From positions 98,677-162,676 of the forward strand of contig CAJTHM010000016.1 of the NCBI GenBank assembly GCA_910576125.1: a DNA stretch of 64,000 nucleotides, given 5' to 3'. Below, piece by piece: positions 53,251 to 61,763 of the stretch. Made by a program: the position numbers and the translations under genes. Below the pieces are notes generated by a model that had not been told where the DNA came from, ran no database searches, and saw nothing but the letters and a program-made list of their open reading frames with translations. This DNA is from Lachnospiraceae bacterium. Lineage in GTDB: Bacteria > Bacillota > Clostridia > Lachnospirales > Lachnospiraceae. The stretch's first letter is position 1. Every line of letters begins with the position of its first letter.

Positions 53251-54375
53251 CTACTCATTCTGATAATTTGTACAATCTTGTCCCCAATATATGCCTTCCA
53301 GCTTTCCTACCTGTTCCTTAATATCAAAACGCTTCTTTCCTTCTTCACTTATCCTGACTTTCAGTCGATTTGTCCCTTCCACTTCTGCCTTTCGCACTGC
53401 ATCACACCATGTCTCTATTGGCGCAGATAACTCCAGGTATTGACAATAATCTGTAATCTTTGTCGCCTCTGGCACTTGTTTCGATGCAATACAAGGCAGA
53501 CCTGTCAGTTGAGCTTCAACCATTACAATTCCCAACCCCTCAAGCTTCGAGGGAAACAGAAAAATATCCATTGCAGACATAATTCCTGTCACATCATCTG
53601 TTTCTCCATAAAAAAGAGACACATTCTCTAAATTTTTTTGTCTGACATATTCTTCAATCTCCCCCCTTAACTCACCTTCTCCAACCAGGACAAGCTTATA
53701 CTTCGCATTTTCCTTGCGCAGGCTTTCCAGAACATCCACCGTAAACTTTTGATTCTTTTGGTTGACAAATATTCCAACATATCCTATCAAAATTTCATTC
53801 TCTTCTATTCCCATCTGTTGGCGAATATCTATTCTTTTTTTCATATCGAAACAATATTTTTCCAGATTCATTGCATTCTCGACAATAGTATATTCTCTAC
53901 CCTGAAACAACCATTTCCCCGCTTCTTTAGAACACGCCAGACGTTCCGTACAGCACATTTCAAAAACAGGCCTTAACAGTTTATGAGCCTTTATATGATT
54001 ACATCCAGAGCTATGACTATGCGCAACCCTTCGCTTACATCCACAGAGCATCGCAGCAAACAGTTCTATCGCCATCGTGCAGCTATTTCCATGGACATGT
54101 ACAATATCATAGTTTCCGCTTTTAATTATCGCTAACAGGCTAAAAAAATACTTAACCGGCTCCGTATTCCGCTCCAACAGATAGACTTCAGAACCTTTTC
54201 TTTCCATTTTGGTTCTATACCCTGCCTCTATCTCTTTGTTTACCACAAAATCCATATGAATCCTGTCTTTATCGAGATTCTCAAAATAATTCATTATTAC
54301 GGTAGACATGCCTCCTTTCATAAATGTCACTGTATTAATGATTAAAATTCTTAACTCTCTTTTCTCATTTCCCAT
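53251..54375 (-). CDS. GT4 family glycosyltransferase
   Basis: GT-B enzyme of 374 residues similar in type to 49875-50999: NTVTFMKGGMSTVIMNYF at the N-terminus, VHVHGNSCT near 92, GYVGIFVNQKN, LVGEGELRGEI and SKLEGLGIVMVEAQLTGLP with the conserved glutamates. I place the start at ATG 54375; a GTG three codons earlier would overlap the upstream stop. Confidence 0.9.
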   Translation of the reverse strand: MGNEKRELRILIINTVTFMKGGMSTVIMNYFENLDKDRIHMDFVVNKEIEAGYRTKMERKGSEVYLLERNTEPVKYFFSLLAIIKSGNYDIVHVHGNSCTMAIELFAAMLCGCKRRVAHSHSSGCNHIKAHKLLRPVFEMCCTERLACSKEAGKWLFQGREYTIVENAMNLEKYCFDMKKRIDIRQQMGIEENEILIGYVGIFVNQKNQKFTVDVLESLRKENAKYKLVLVGEGELRGEIEEYVRQKNLENVSLFYGETDDVTGIMSAMDIFLFPSKLEGLGIVMVEAQLTGLPCIASKQVPEATKITDYCQYLELSAPIETWCDAVRKAEVEGTNRLKVRISEEGKKRFDIKEQVGKLEGIYWGQDCTNYQNE

Positions 54376-54380
54376 GTATA

Positions 54381-54897
54381 TCACTCACCACTGCATACAT
54401 TTTCCCTGTCAATGTTTGACGTCACAATCCTTCCTGCCTTAATAATACTATTTTCTTCTACAATGACTCCTCCTACTACTATTGCCCCTGTATATATCCG
54501 GACATTATCTTTTAGCAGAGGCATTCCAATTTTCTTTCCTGAAGAATCCTCCCTTATAATACCATTTGGTGTCCCTCCCAATGTCACCCCCTGATATATA
54601 TATACCCGCCCCTCTGACTGCACATCTTTTCCAATCACAGTGCCTAATCCATGTACAAGGACTACCCCCCGCCAAGTCAGCCCGATAATCAATATCCACA
54701 TTAAAAATTATCCTGTTCAAATACCAGACGATTTTACTTAAAACATTGAAACGCAATTTAGGGATATAAAGAAAAGAAGAAAGCCTGTATAGGCACACAC
54801 TATGGAAACAAGGATTGAACAAAAGAGTTGCTATCTTTTTTTCCAGGCCTCCTCCAGCACTGTCAACAAATGCACTAAAGTCCTTATTTATTCGCAC
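54381..54897 (-). pseudogene. Serine O-acetyltransferase-like gene with a G-run frameshift
   Basis: LbH acetyltransferase of the CysE/EpsC type. The first frame, from GTG 54897, reads NVDIDYRADLAGG; the second continues VVLVHGLGTVIGKDVQSEG, then IYQGVTLGGTPNG and KIGMPLLKDNVRIYTGAIVVGG down to 54381. The two join at six G residues (54665-54670); one G fewer would give a single frame of about 171 residues, normal for the family. It would acetylate a sugar or amino-sugar precursor. As written it is broken; phase variation or a homopolymer sequencing error are both possible. Confidence 0.78.
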
Positions 54898-54930
54898 TTC
54901 TTCTTTCCCCCTATACGCAAGAAAGCTTAC

Positions 54931-56259
54931 TTATAACTCAATATGGCCCACCCATCCTGCAGCAGGCATCCAATTTAAGCGTTTATATTCAAAATCTGAC
55001 AATCTATGCTCATCTCCATTATATGCGCAAATAATCTCTTCGTATCGACTGTCAATAAGTCTGTATTTCTTTATGTCAAATGCACGTATCAGTTGAGGAA
55101 TCTTTCTGTAGTCAAATCCCATAATCTTTGCCGCACTACAGTCGATTGCAACCGGATTTGTACCACATATAACAACCCCTGCTTTCAGCAAATCAGGCTC
55201 CACAGGACCATTTCCCTGCCCTGCGTAGATTCCGTCTACAATGCCAATATATCTCTTTCTTCCTGTCATCTCATTTTTGAGGGCTCCTTTCCCATCAGCA
55301 TAAAGCATGACTTTATTCAAATCCAAAATAGTCCTCCACAGTGTATCATTCCCATACCACCCTCCGCTGCGCGGTTTTAAACGATTATCCCCCCACACCA
55401 GAATTGCTATTTTTTTTAAAGGCACTAATAAAGGCGCTAAAAACTTAAACCTGACTACTAGCTCCTTTGCCGCCATGGTCAGATTGCTTTCCAGTGCCGT
55501 TCCTGATGAACTGGCAGAAAATTGATCTCCCCCCTCTTTAGGTGTCCCAATTGTATGATGCGGTAGTAAATTCTTGTTTGTATTTATTCCTATCAAATTC
55601 TTAAGACAACACGTTATTCCGGCTTTTTTGTGCGTCTTCAGCTTGGGCAGATTGATAAAGACATCTGCCTCTATCACTGTCCTTGAAACGCTGTAATAAT
55701 TGTCTATGCCATTATGTGCCTTATTGGTTTCATCAATATCATAATCCGCACCATATAGCCTCTGCCTGGTGGCGGGTTTAGAAAAGAATTCGCTCTCGTC
55801 CTTTTTCAGATTGACCAACAATTTCCCTCTTGGATCTCCCTGCTGCTTTTTTCTTTTAAGAATGATTCCATTACTTGCCATCTTCCATTCTTCATCTCTT
55901 AAGTCAATGATTTCAAATGGCACATCATAGGAAGTACAGGTTCTATTCCATTCATCAACCGGAAAATGCTGCATTATTTTTTCAAATGATGACCCTGTCA
56001 TCGGCGCATCCGCTAAAATAATCTTTCCTTTTCCTCTTAGTCTTTCACAGAGCAGTTCTATAACCGCACTGATTATTACAGGATGAGTTACCACATAGTC
56101 CCAATCATCATCCTGGTTTCTGGACTCCTGTACGAAATTGGGTTTTAGCAAAACAATGTCCCCGGAATTGACATTGCCCAGCACGCCGCTATCAGTAATA
56201 TGTTTTTTTATCGTCTTTTTTTCATAAGATGGACTATTATATACAAAAACTTTTTCCAT
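54931..56259 (-). CDS. DUF362 domain-containing protein
   Basis: A 442-residue protein of the DUF362 family. Characteristic segments are IVLLKPNFVQESRN near 36, a DAPMTGSSFEKI segment near 105, INLPKLKTHKKAGITCCLKNLIGI near 205 and CGTNPVAIDCSAAKIMGFD near 370. Conserved cysteines suggest metal or cluster binding, but no complete ferredoxin motif is present. Family function is unknown; its place within a glycan cluster is notable. It overlaps the ATP-grasp gene by 23 bp. Confidence 0.85.
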   Translation of the reverse strand: MEKVFVYNSPSYEKKTIKKHITDSGVLGNVNSGDIVLLKPNFVQESRNQDDDWDYVVTHPVIISAVIELLCERLRGKGKIILADAPMTGSSFEKIMQHFPVDEWNRTCTSYDVPFEIIDLRDEEWKMASNGIILKRKKQQGDPRGKLLVNLKKDESEFFSKPATRQRLYGADYDIDETNKAHNGIDNYYSVSRTVIEADVFINLPKLKTHKKAGITCCLKNLIGINTNKNLLPHHTIGTPKEGGDQFSASSSGTALESNLTMAAKELVVRFKFLAPLLVPLKKIAILVWGDNRLKPRSGGWYGNDTLWRTILDLNKVMLYADGKGALKNEMTGRKRYIGIVDGIYAGQGNGPVEPDLLKAGVVICGTNPVAIDCSAAKIMGFDYRKIPQLIRAFDIKKYRLIDSRYEEIICAYNGDEHRLSDFEYKRLNWMPAAGWVGHIEL

Positions 56260-57136
56260 TTTTGCTCCCTCTCAATTCCAGCTGTTTCCCCATCTCCAAA
56301 TCAAATTCATAAGATGAGAATTTGTCAAAACCTGCCCCATTCGTAAACGTAATCTCTCCAAAAATGACAGCATCTTTTACAATATAAAAATCAATCCTCG
56401 CATGCAGAAAAGGAGCAGACAGCTTTCTCGCATAATCCATCATTTCGGGAAGACATTTCGGCCTGGCAAACTCATAGCCAGAACATCCATGCCCCATATG
56501 CGCTCCCGATATCCTCTCCCATTCCGTTGTATATACATCGTCCCTATGTACTGTGAAACGGTCAGAATCAACTCTGATATATACGGGTTCACCATTAAAA
56601 CAGAATACCTTGTAATCTCTCAGTTGACATCCATCATCGCTCTCAATATATTTTTCGACAATGATTCTTGGTGGCTCGATTCCATAAAACCATTCCCCAT
56701 AACAGGGAAGAAATTTAGTCCTTAGCCACTTTCTACATTTCTGTACCGCTTTCTCTTTATTTAGTCTGTTTTTATCCGTACAAATGATATTGAACGTAGA
56801 ACCATGCGTCACTTTAATCACAAACTTGTCCGGCAGTTCTGCAAAGGGGATATCCTCTGGCCGGAAACCTTCCCAGAGCAAGTCGTTCAATATTTCTCCG
56901 CATCCCAATTCCCTCACGATTTGCCGCACCGCAAACTTATCGCAGCATTTAGGCATCAATTCGTTGTGGTCATAAAGCTTAATCCATTGGAGCTTTTCAT
57001 TATATGTAACCGGACTTTTTAAGTCCAATTTATAGCCGCATTTTAATCTGAAAAGAATCCGAAGCTCTAATTCAGAATCGAATTGATACAATAGATTCAA
57101 AGGCATTAGCACAAAATTTTTGAATCGATTATCCAT
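56237..57136 (-). CDS. TupA-like ATP-grasp protein
   Basis: A 299-residue protein of the TupA-like ATP-grasp group found in exopolysaccharide clusters. Visible segments are SPVTYNEKLQWIKLYD (about 41-56), DKFAVRQIV, PDKFVIKVTHGS with the ATP-binding lysines, IIVEKYIE and the C-terminal IDFYIVKDAVIFGEITFTNGAGFDKF. TupA-type enzymes are thought to form amide links on acidic glycans such as teichuronopeptide. The linked substrate here is not known. Confidence 0.87.
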   Translation of the reverse strand: MDNRFKNFVLMPLNLLYQFDSELELRILFRLKCGYKLDLKSPVTYNEKLQWIKLYDHNELMPKCCDKFAVRQIVRELGCGEILNDLLWEGFRPEDIPFAELPDKFVIKVTHGSTFNIICTDKNRLNKEKAVQKCRKWLRTKFLPCYGEWFYGIEPPRIIVEKYIESDDGCQLRDYKVFCFNGEPVYIRVDSDRFTVHRDDVYTTEWERISGAHMGHGCSGYEFARPKCLPEMMDYARKLSAPFLHARIDFYIVKDAVIFGEITFTNGAGFDKFSSYEFDLEMGKQLELRGSKNGKSFCI

Positions 57137-57151
57137 TTCATATGCCTCTTT

Positions 57152-57631
57152 CTATAATGTCTCTATAAATCGCTCTATGCTCCCGATAATCGCTTCCTGC
57201 TTAGAAATATAGCTGCCAAATTCTTTTTTCCTGGCTTCGTCAATAGCATTAGCCAGTTTATCACATTCCAAGCATGCCTGAATCAAGTTCATTTCCGCAA
57301 ATTGCTCTAATAACTGTAACTGATGGTCATCGACATGCTCCTGATACTTGGCAAGGCGCGGGATTGCTATTACCTTTTTTCCTTTTTTAATAGCTCCTAT
57401 GATCGATCCTGTTCCTCCATGCGTTATCACAATATCAGCCCTATTTGTTACCTGAGCAAACTCTTGGCGATTTAAAAAATGTCTATATGTATAGTGCTTA
57501 GGCTCATAATCGCTATAACCCGTTTGGGCAAAAACCTCCTCTTCGATTCGCCTTTCCGCACATAAGCTATCGATTGCTTCCAACAAGCGATTAAATTGGA
57601 ACTTTTGAGACCCCACTGTCACAAATATCAT
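57152..57631 (-). CDS. Alg13/PssE-like glycosyltransferase subunit
   Basis: A 159-residue C-terminal half of a GT28-type split glycosyltransferase. IFVTVGSQKFQFNRLLEAID opens the protein and ADIVITHGGTGSIIGAIKKGKKVIAIPR is the UDP-sugar-binding site, as in Alg13 and EpsF/PssE. It needs the membrane-associated partner encoded 31 bp upstream. Confidence 0.9.
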   Translation of the reverse strand: MIFVTVGSQKFQFNRLLEAIDSLCAERRIEEEVFAQTGYSDYEPKHYTYRHFLNRQEFAQVTNRADIVITHGGTGSIIGAIKKGKKVIAIPRLAKYQEHVDDHQLQLLEQFAEMNLIQACLECDKLANAIDEARKKEFGSYISKQEAIIGSIERFIETL

Positions 57632-57662
57632 GGGTTTCCTTCTTTCCTTTATATGACGATTC

Positions 57663-58133
57663 TTAATATATTCCCCCTAGATAAATGGCATTTGGATATA
57701 CTTTCAACATAGACTCCCACTGTACATAGAACTGATCCGCATATTTATATAGGAACATTCCTGTCAGCGTTCCTGTAGTGACCTTTGCAAATGATTCTAT
57801 AAAAATCAACTTCTTTCCCGCAAGCTTCGCAATCACACATATCGGAATCATTGCTAGTACTCCTGTGCATATGACAATATCCGGCTTTTCAGCCAAATAG
57901 ATTCTTAACGATTTCACTGTGTTTCTCAACATATTTGTTATAAAACTTTTTTCCCTACGATTCACTTGTCTCACAAAATAAGTCCTCTCACCCTTCATTT
58001 CGGCATCATACATGGTATTTTCTGTTATTATAAAACTATCGTATTTCTCCATTATTGGTTTTAACATCATGAGCTGTTCATAATGTCCGCCCGATGATGC
58101 GGCAAAGCATATTTTTTTCTTTCTGTTCTGCAT
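57663..58133 (-). CDS. Alg14/PssD-like glycosyltransferase subunit
   Basis: A 156-residue N-terminal half of the split transferase, partner of 57152-57631. ICFAASSGGHYEQLMML and KPDIVICTGVLAMIPICVIAKL are typical of Alg14/PssD/EpsE. A hydrophobic segment around 100-125 would anchor the complex at the membrane, adding the second sugar to the lipid carrier. It is the first gene of the AT-rich block, preceded by GAGGAAATAAAAA. Confidence 0.9.
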   Translation of the reverse strand: MQNRKKKICFAASSGGHYEQLMMLKPIMEKYDSFIITENTMYDAEMKGERTYFVRQVNRREKSFITNMLRNTVKSLRIYLAEKPDIVICTGVLAMIPICVIAKLAGKKLIFIESFAKVTTGTLTGMFLYKYADQFYVQWESMLKVYPNAIYLGGIY

Positions 58134-58275
58134 TTTTTATTTCCTCATAAAATTACGAATTTGTAAGTCGCAATATCCGCAGCACTCATCTATCCTGTTC
58201 CCCGAATTCCATGTGTGAATTCTTTCTCCTCACTTTCCTGTATTATCATGCCTTGCCGCAAATCACTCCACCACT

Positions 58276-59160
58276 CTACATCGCCACATACCCCACCACC
58301 GCTTTCTCCAAAGCGGCAATGCTCTCATGTTCCTTATGTACCCTCGCCCGCAACGACCTTCCCCGTTCCTCGACCAGAATCACCGCATCGCACTCCGCCA
58401 GCATCTCCAATGTACTGGCAGTCACATTCATATCGGCTCCGACCATCAGCACGACATTCTCCTGCAGCTGCGGCACAATCGCTTTCACGAACTCCTGCAG
58501 TTTTCCGAACTCTATAGTCCCGGTCACCAAAAAGGCCCCTCCATCCTTCGCAAGGTTCGTAATGTTCACCGATGCAATCCTGTACGCCTCTTCTTCTGTC
58601 ATCTGCCCCGAAACGCCTTCCTTTTTTTCCAGGAAACGGTCAAAGCCGGACAGCAGCTTCTTTTTTCGTCGGCGCGGGAACGTCCCCAGCAGACGGTAGT
58701 CATATCTTTCTAAGATTTCGCTTTCCCCCCGCATCTTGTCGCTGAGCGCATAAGATACTACATAACAGAAAAATATCCCAAAGAGCCCTGCCGCAAGGCC
58801 CATGGCACAATATTTCAAATAACTGTATTTTTTCAATTCCCCCAGCCGGCTTTCCAGTTGGTCTATCTGTTTCTGTGTCTCCTCCGCCGTCTGGCCCGGG
58901 GCTTGTCCTTGTCCCTGTTCCTGAGATTGGGCCTGCGCCCTTAACTCGTCCAGAATCCGTGTCTGCTCCTGTAGCTGTGCCTGCACCTCGTCCCTCTTTC
59001 CCGGAAGAATCGTCATATTGTACAGAGCTGCATATCCAGCCGTCAGCCCCCCGGCAATCACTGTTATCAACAGCACGGAGCGCCATCTGTACAAGATATG
59101 GAACAGCATATCCTTCAAATCAATCTTCTGCTCATACTCTTCCCTGTAATCCATCCTCAT
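58276..59160 (-). CDS. Wzz-like protein with a BY-kinase-like domain lacking the P-loop
   Basis: A 294-residue two-helix protein (about 29-49 and 117-139) with a very short, coiled-coil and Gln-rich outside part, unlike the large loop of normal chain-length regulators. The cytoplasmic half aligns in order with CpsD/YwqD BY-kinases: EEEAYRIASVNI (like EAYR), FLVTGTIEFGKL where the Walker A Gly-Lys-Ser/Thr should be, VVLMVGADMN (like Walker A') and LAECDAVILVEERG. The Walker A residues are missing and there is no C-terminal Tyr cluster. It may regulate chain length or the priming transferase 6 bp upstream. No active BY-kinase or phosphatase is seen in the window. Confidence 0.8.
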   Translation of the reverse strand: MRMDYREEYEQKIDLKDMLFHILYRWRSVLLITVIAGGLTAGYAALYNMTILPGKRDEVQAQLQEQTRILDELRAQAQSQEQGQGQAPGQTAEETQKQIDQLESRLGELKKYSYLKYCAMGLAAGLFGIFFCYVVSYALSDKMRGESEILERYDYRLLGTFPRRRKKKLLSGFDRFLEKKEGVSGQMTEEEAYRIASVNITNLAKDGGAFLVTGTIEFGKLQEFVKAIVPQLQENVVLMVGADMNVTASTLEMLAECDAVILVEERGRSLRARVHKEHESIAALEKAVVGYVAM

Positions 59161-59166
59161 CCTCCT

Positions 59167-60720
59167 TCACATCGCGCCATCCCTGCCGAGCACCACCCGC
59201 ACCGTCCTCAGCAATATCCTCAAATCCAGCCCCATGCTCCACTCCGTAATATACTTCGTGTCCAGCCTGACCACCTCTTCAAAATCCGTAATCCGGCTCC
59301 TCCCGCTGACCTGCCATAGGCCTGTGATTCCCGGCCGCACAGCCAGTCTTGCCCGATGGTGCGGCTCATACCTCTCCCACTCGTCCAGGGTCGGCGGTCT
59401 CGTCCCCACCAGGCTCATATCGCCTTTCAGCACATTAAAAAACTGTGGAAATTCATCCAGGCTATAGTTCCGCATAAAATTTCCGAGACCTTTCCTCACT
59501 GTCCCATCCGGCAGCACCCTGCACCCTATAATCCTCGGGTCGGCTTCCATCTTGAACATCAACCCATCCCCATGTCGGTTCCTCTCCATCAACTCCGTCT
59601 TCCGTTCCTCCGCGTCCATGTACATGCTCCGGAATTTATATATGCGAAACCGTTTTCCGTTCATTCCCACTCGCTCCTGCGTAAAGAAGACAGGACCCGG
59701 AGACGATATCAGAATTGCCGGTGCAAGAATCATGAACAGGACACAGGTAATAAGACACCCCGCAATCCCTCCTGCTATATCCATAGCCCTTTTCGCAAAC
59801 TGTTGCAATGGCGTGGCATAACCTATGCTGGTAGTCAATACCGTATGTTCCCCCAAATGATTGACGGACTGGCGCATCCCGCTGCCTTCCTCTGCCCGGA
59901 AAACGCTGACATGGACTACCACTCCCATCCCGGCCAGCTGTTCTGCCAGTTCCGCCGGATAGGCCTGATTCCTGGGCAATATCACCAATGCTTCGTCCAC
60001 CCAGCTGCGGCACACAGCTTCCACTACATCACCTGTCCCCGCGACCACCGGGATGCCGGACAGTTCCTGTCCCCGCATATCTCTGTCGAGAACTGCGATA
60101 CCTGTCAAAAGGAACTGGTCGGAACTATGCTCCAATACATCTTCCACGCTCTCACCAGCCAGAGCATATTCCGTCACAAGGAGCAAAGAACGCCTCTCTG
60201 CGAATGCCGCTCTGCGCTGCAATAGCCACACTTTCCATAAAAATCTGGCAAAATAGCCGATGCAGACATAGAGAACACCTGTCAGGTAGATGATGAATCT
60301 GGAATAATCGACATTCTTCCGGGCAGTGAACAAGTACATAATGATAATAGCTTCTACGAGACAGGCATGCCGCAACATCGCTGCAAACTCCTCATAGTGT
60401 CCTCGTCTCAGCACACCGCTGAATGTCCCTGACAGCAGCACAATGACCAAATCCGCCAGCAGGAGCAATACTCCGATGCCCCGGTATTCTCCATCCGAGT
60501 AAGGGCTGGACGGCCCCATGCGGACTGTATATGCCAACATAAAAGCTGCCTGCAGGCACAACATGTCCAGCATAATGAAATCAAAATGCTTCAGCCATCC
60601 TCCTGCTTTCTTCCTGTACATGGGCAACATGCTCCTCATCGAAAATCCGTATCGCAACGACTGCGCATCCCGCTCCGGGAACTCGCTCCATTTTCCTGAA
60701 GCGGGATGCAAAGCCGTCAA
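59167..60720 (-). CDS. Priming undecaprenyl-phosphate sugar-phosphate transferase
   Basis: A 517-residue polyprenyl-phosphate hexose-1-phosphate transferase of the WbaP/WcaJ type that starts repeat-unit assembly. Four to five N-terminal helices, a CoA-binding-like central domain, then the catalytic domain from about 312: KRAMDIAGGIAGC, SSPGPVFFTQERVGMNGKRF, RIYKFRSMYMDAE, NYSLDEFPQFFNVLKGDMSLVGTRPP and the C-terminal RPGITGLWQVSGRS. The start is probably TTG 60720, next to GGAGAG. The first sugar cannot be deduced. Confidence 0.92.
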   Translation of the reverse strand: MTALHPASGKWSEFPERDAQSLRYGFSMRSMLPMYRKKAGGWLKHFDFIMLDMLCLQAAFMLAYTVRMGPSSPYSDGEYRGIGVLLLLADLVIVLLSGTFSGVLRRGHYEEFAAMLRHACLVEAIIIMYLFTARKNVDYSRFIIYLTGVLYVCIGYFARFLWKVWLLQRRAAFAERRSLLLVTEYALAGESVEDVLEHSSDQFLLTGIAVLDRDMRGQELSGIPVVAGTGDVVEAVCRSWVDEALVILPRNQAYPAELAEQLAGMGVVVHVSVFRAEEGSGMRQSVNHLGEHTVLTTSIGYATPLQQFAKRAMDIAGGIAGCLITCVLFMILAPAILISSPGPVFFTQERVGMNGKRFRIYKFRSMYMDAEERKTELMERNRHGDGLMFKMEADPRIIGCRVLPDGTVRKGLGNFMRNYSLDEFPQFFNVLKGDMSLVGTRPPTLDEWERYEPHHRARLAVRPGITGLWQVSGRSRITDFEEVVRLDTKYITEWSMGLDLRILLRTVRVVLGRDGAM

Positions 60721-60772
60721 TCTCTCCTCTACTCCCCAATCATAAAGGAGATATCATTGCAAGGTTCTTTTC

Positions 60773-60807
60773 ACGTACTGCCCTCCCAATGAAGCAGGGA
60801 GGGCAGT
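60773..60807. other. Perfect 13-bp hairpin between surface-protein and transferase genes
   Basis: GTACTGCCCTCCC and its complement pair around a 9-nt loop. There is no T run after it in the direction of transcription, so it looks like an mRNA stability or partial-termination element. Confidence 0.7.
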
Positions 60808-60856
60808 ACAACCACATGTCTAAGGATATCAATAGTCAAAATAATCAGATTGTTGG

Positions 60857-60915
60857 AACGGGTTTTCACCCGTTAATTAATCATGCATGATTAATCCTAT
60901 GCTTTCGCTGCATAG
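60857..60915. other. Three adjacent inverted repeats after the surface-protein gene
   Basis: AACGGG/CCCGTT (60857-60874), a 20-bp perfect palindrome centred on ATGCAT (60876-60895) and CTATGC/GCATAG (60897-60915) follow one another directly downstream of the stop at 60926. Confidence 0.7.
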
Positions 60916-60925
60916 AGAGGTTTTA

Positions 60926-61675
60926 TTATCCGTTGTAACGAACCTTCTTGGCACATACTGCAGCCCCTGCAAGGCAGATGACTGCCAGGATGCCCGCTAC
61001 AGGCATGGTCTCACCCGTCTTGGGAGATACGGGTGTAGTCGTGTTTCCACCACCGTTATCTGCCGGGGAGTCATTAGAAGCAGGCGGCGTAGAATCGTCA
61101 GGATTGGACGGCGCAGGGTTATCATCATTGGCCAGTGTCAGTACCGCAAGGTAGACCGGGGAGAAACCTTCCGGGAACAGCGCATATACATAGCCGTTCT
61201 CAGTCTTGGTCTGGAGCACTTCCCACGCCGTGCCATTCCAATGGCCTACCACATACTCTGCGCCATCTGTGACAGGAACCAGGGATACGTACATTCCGCC
61301 TGTCGGCATCGTACCAGTTGCGCTCACCTCGATTATCCAGCTATAGTAGGAAGTGTCTGCTCCAAACTTATTGTTTGTCACATCCTGCAGTGCGTTATTG
61401 ATCGCCTCGCTTGCATCCGCTTTTGCAATAGCCTCCTCATAGCTATTGCCAAAAACATCATCGTACGCGTCTGTGGGGAGCGCTTCAGCTGTTACGTCCA
61501 CACCTGTTACTACATTGCCCTCGCTGTCCTGAATACCGCCCTCCTTGATGGCAGCGTCTACAACTATTGCCGCATCGACGCTCTCCGTATCAGGGCTTCC
61601 CGCTGCGTTCACGGTCATGCCCAGCATCATTGCGGCAGCCATGCCCAGCGCGAGCATCTTAGAAAATCTTTTCAT
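60926..61675 (-). CDS. Sortase-anchored surface protein with SPKTG signal
   Basis: A 249-residue exported protein. The signal peptide (MKRFSKMLALGMAAAMMLG) ends near residue 25; the mature part has a compact domain of about 100-180 of unknown fold (YYSWIIEVSATG, AEYVVGHWNGTAWEVLQTKT) and a Pro/Asn/Asp-rich stalk. The last 33 residues are a sorting signal: SPKTG (217-221), a hydrophobic helix and a basic tail. C. difficile SrtB is known to use S/P-P-x-T-G motifs, and a class B sortase gene lies two genes upstream. Start ATG 61675 follows GGAGGAAG; the longer reading lacks a signal-peptide-like start. Confidence 0.88.
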   Translation of the reverse strand: MKRFSKMLALGMAAAMMLGMTVNAAGSPDTESVDAAIVVDAAIKEGGIQDSEGNVVTGVDVTAEALPTDAYDDVFGNSYEEAIAKADASEAINNALQDVTNNKFGADTSYYSWIIEVSATGTMPTGGMYVSLVPVTDGAEYVVGHWNGTAWEVLQTKTENGYVYALFPEGFSPVYLAVLTLANDDNPAPSNPDDSTPPASNDSPADNGGGNTTTPVSPKTGETMPVAGILAVICLAGAAVCAKKVRYNG

Positions 61676-61763
61676 TGAATCTCTTCCTCCTTCCCTTATG
61701 TTCATGTGGTTATATCAAGCCTTGCGGCAGGATACCATTATCGCAGACTTCAACTTTCCGAAC

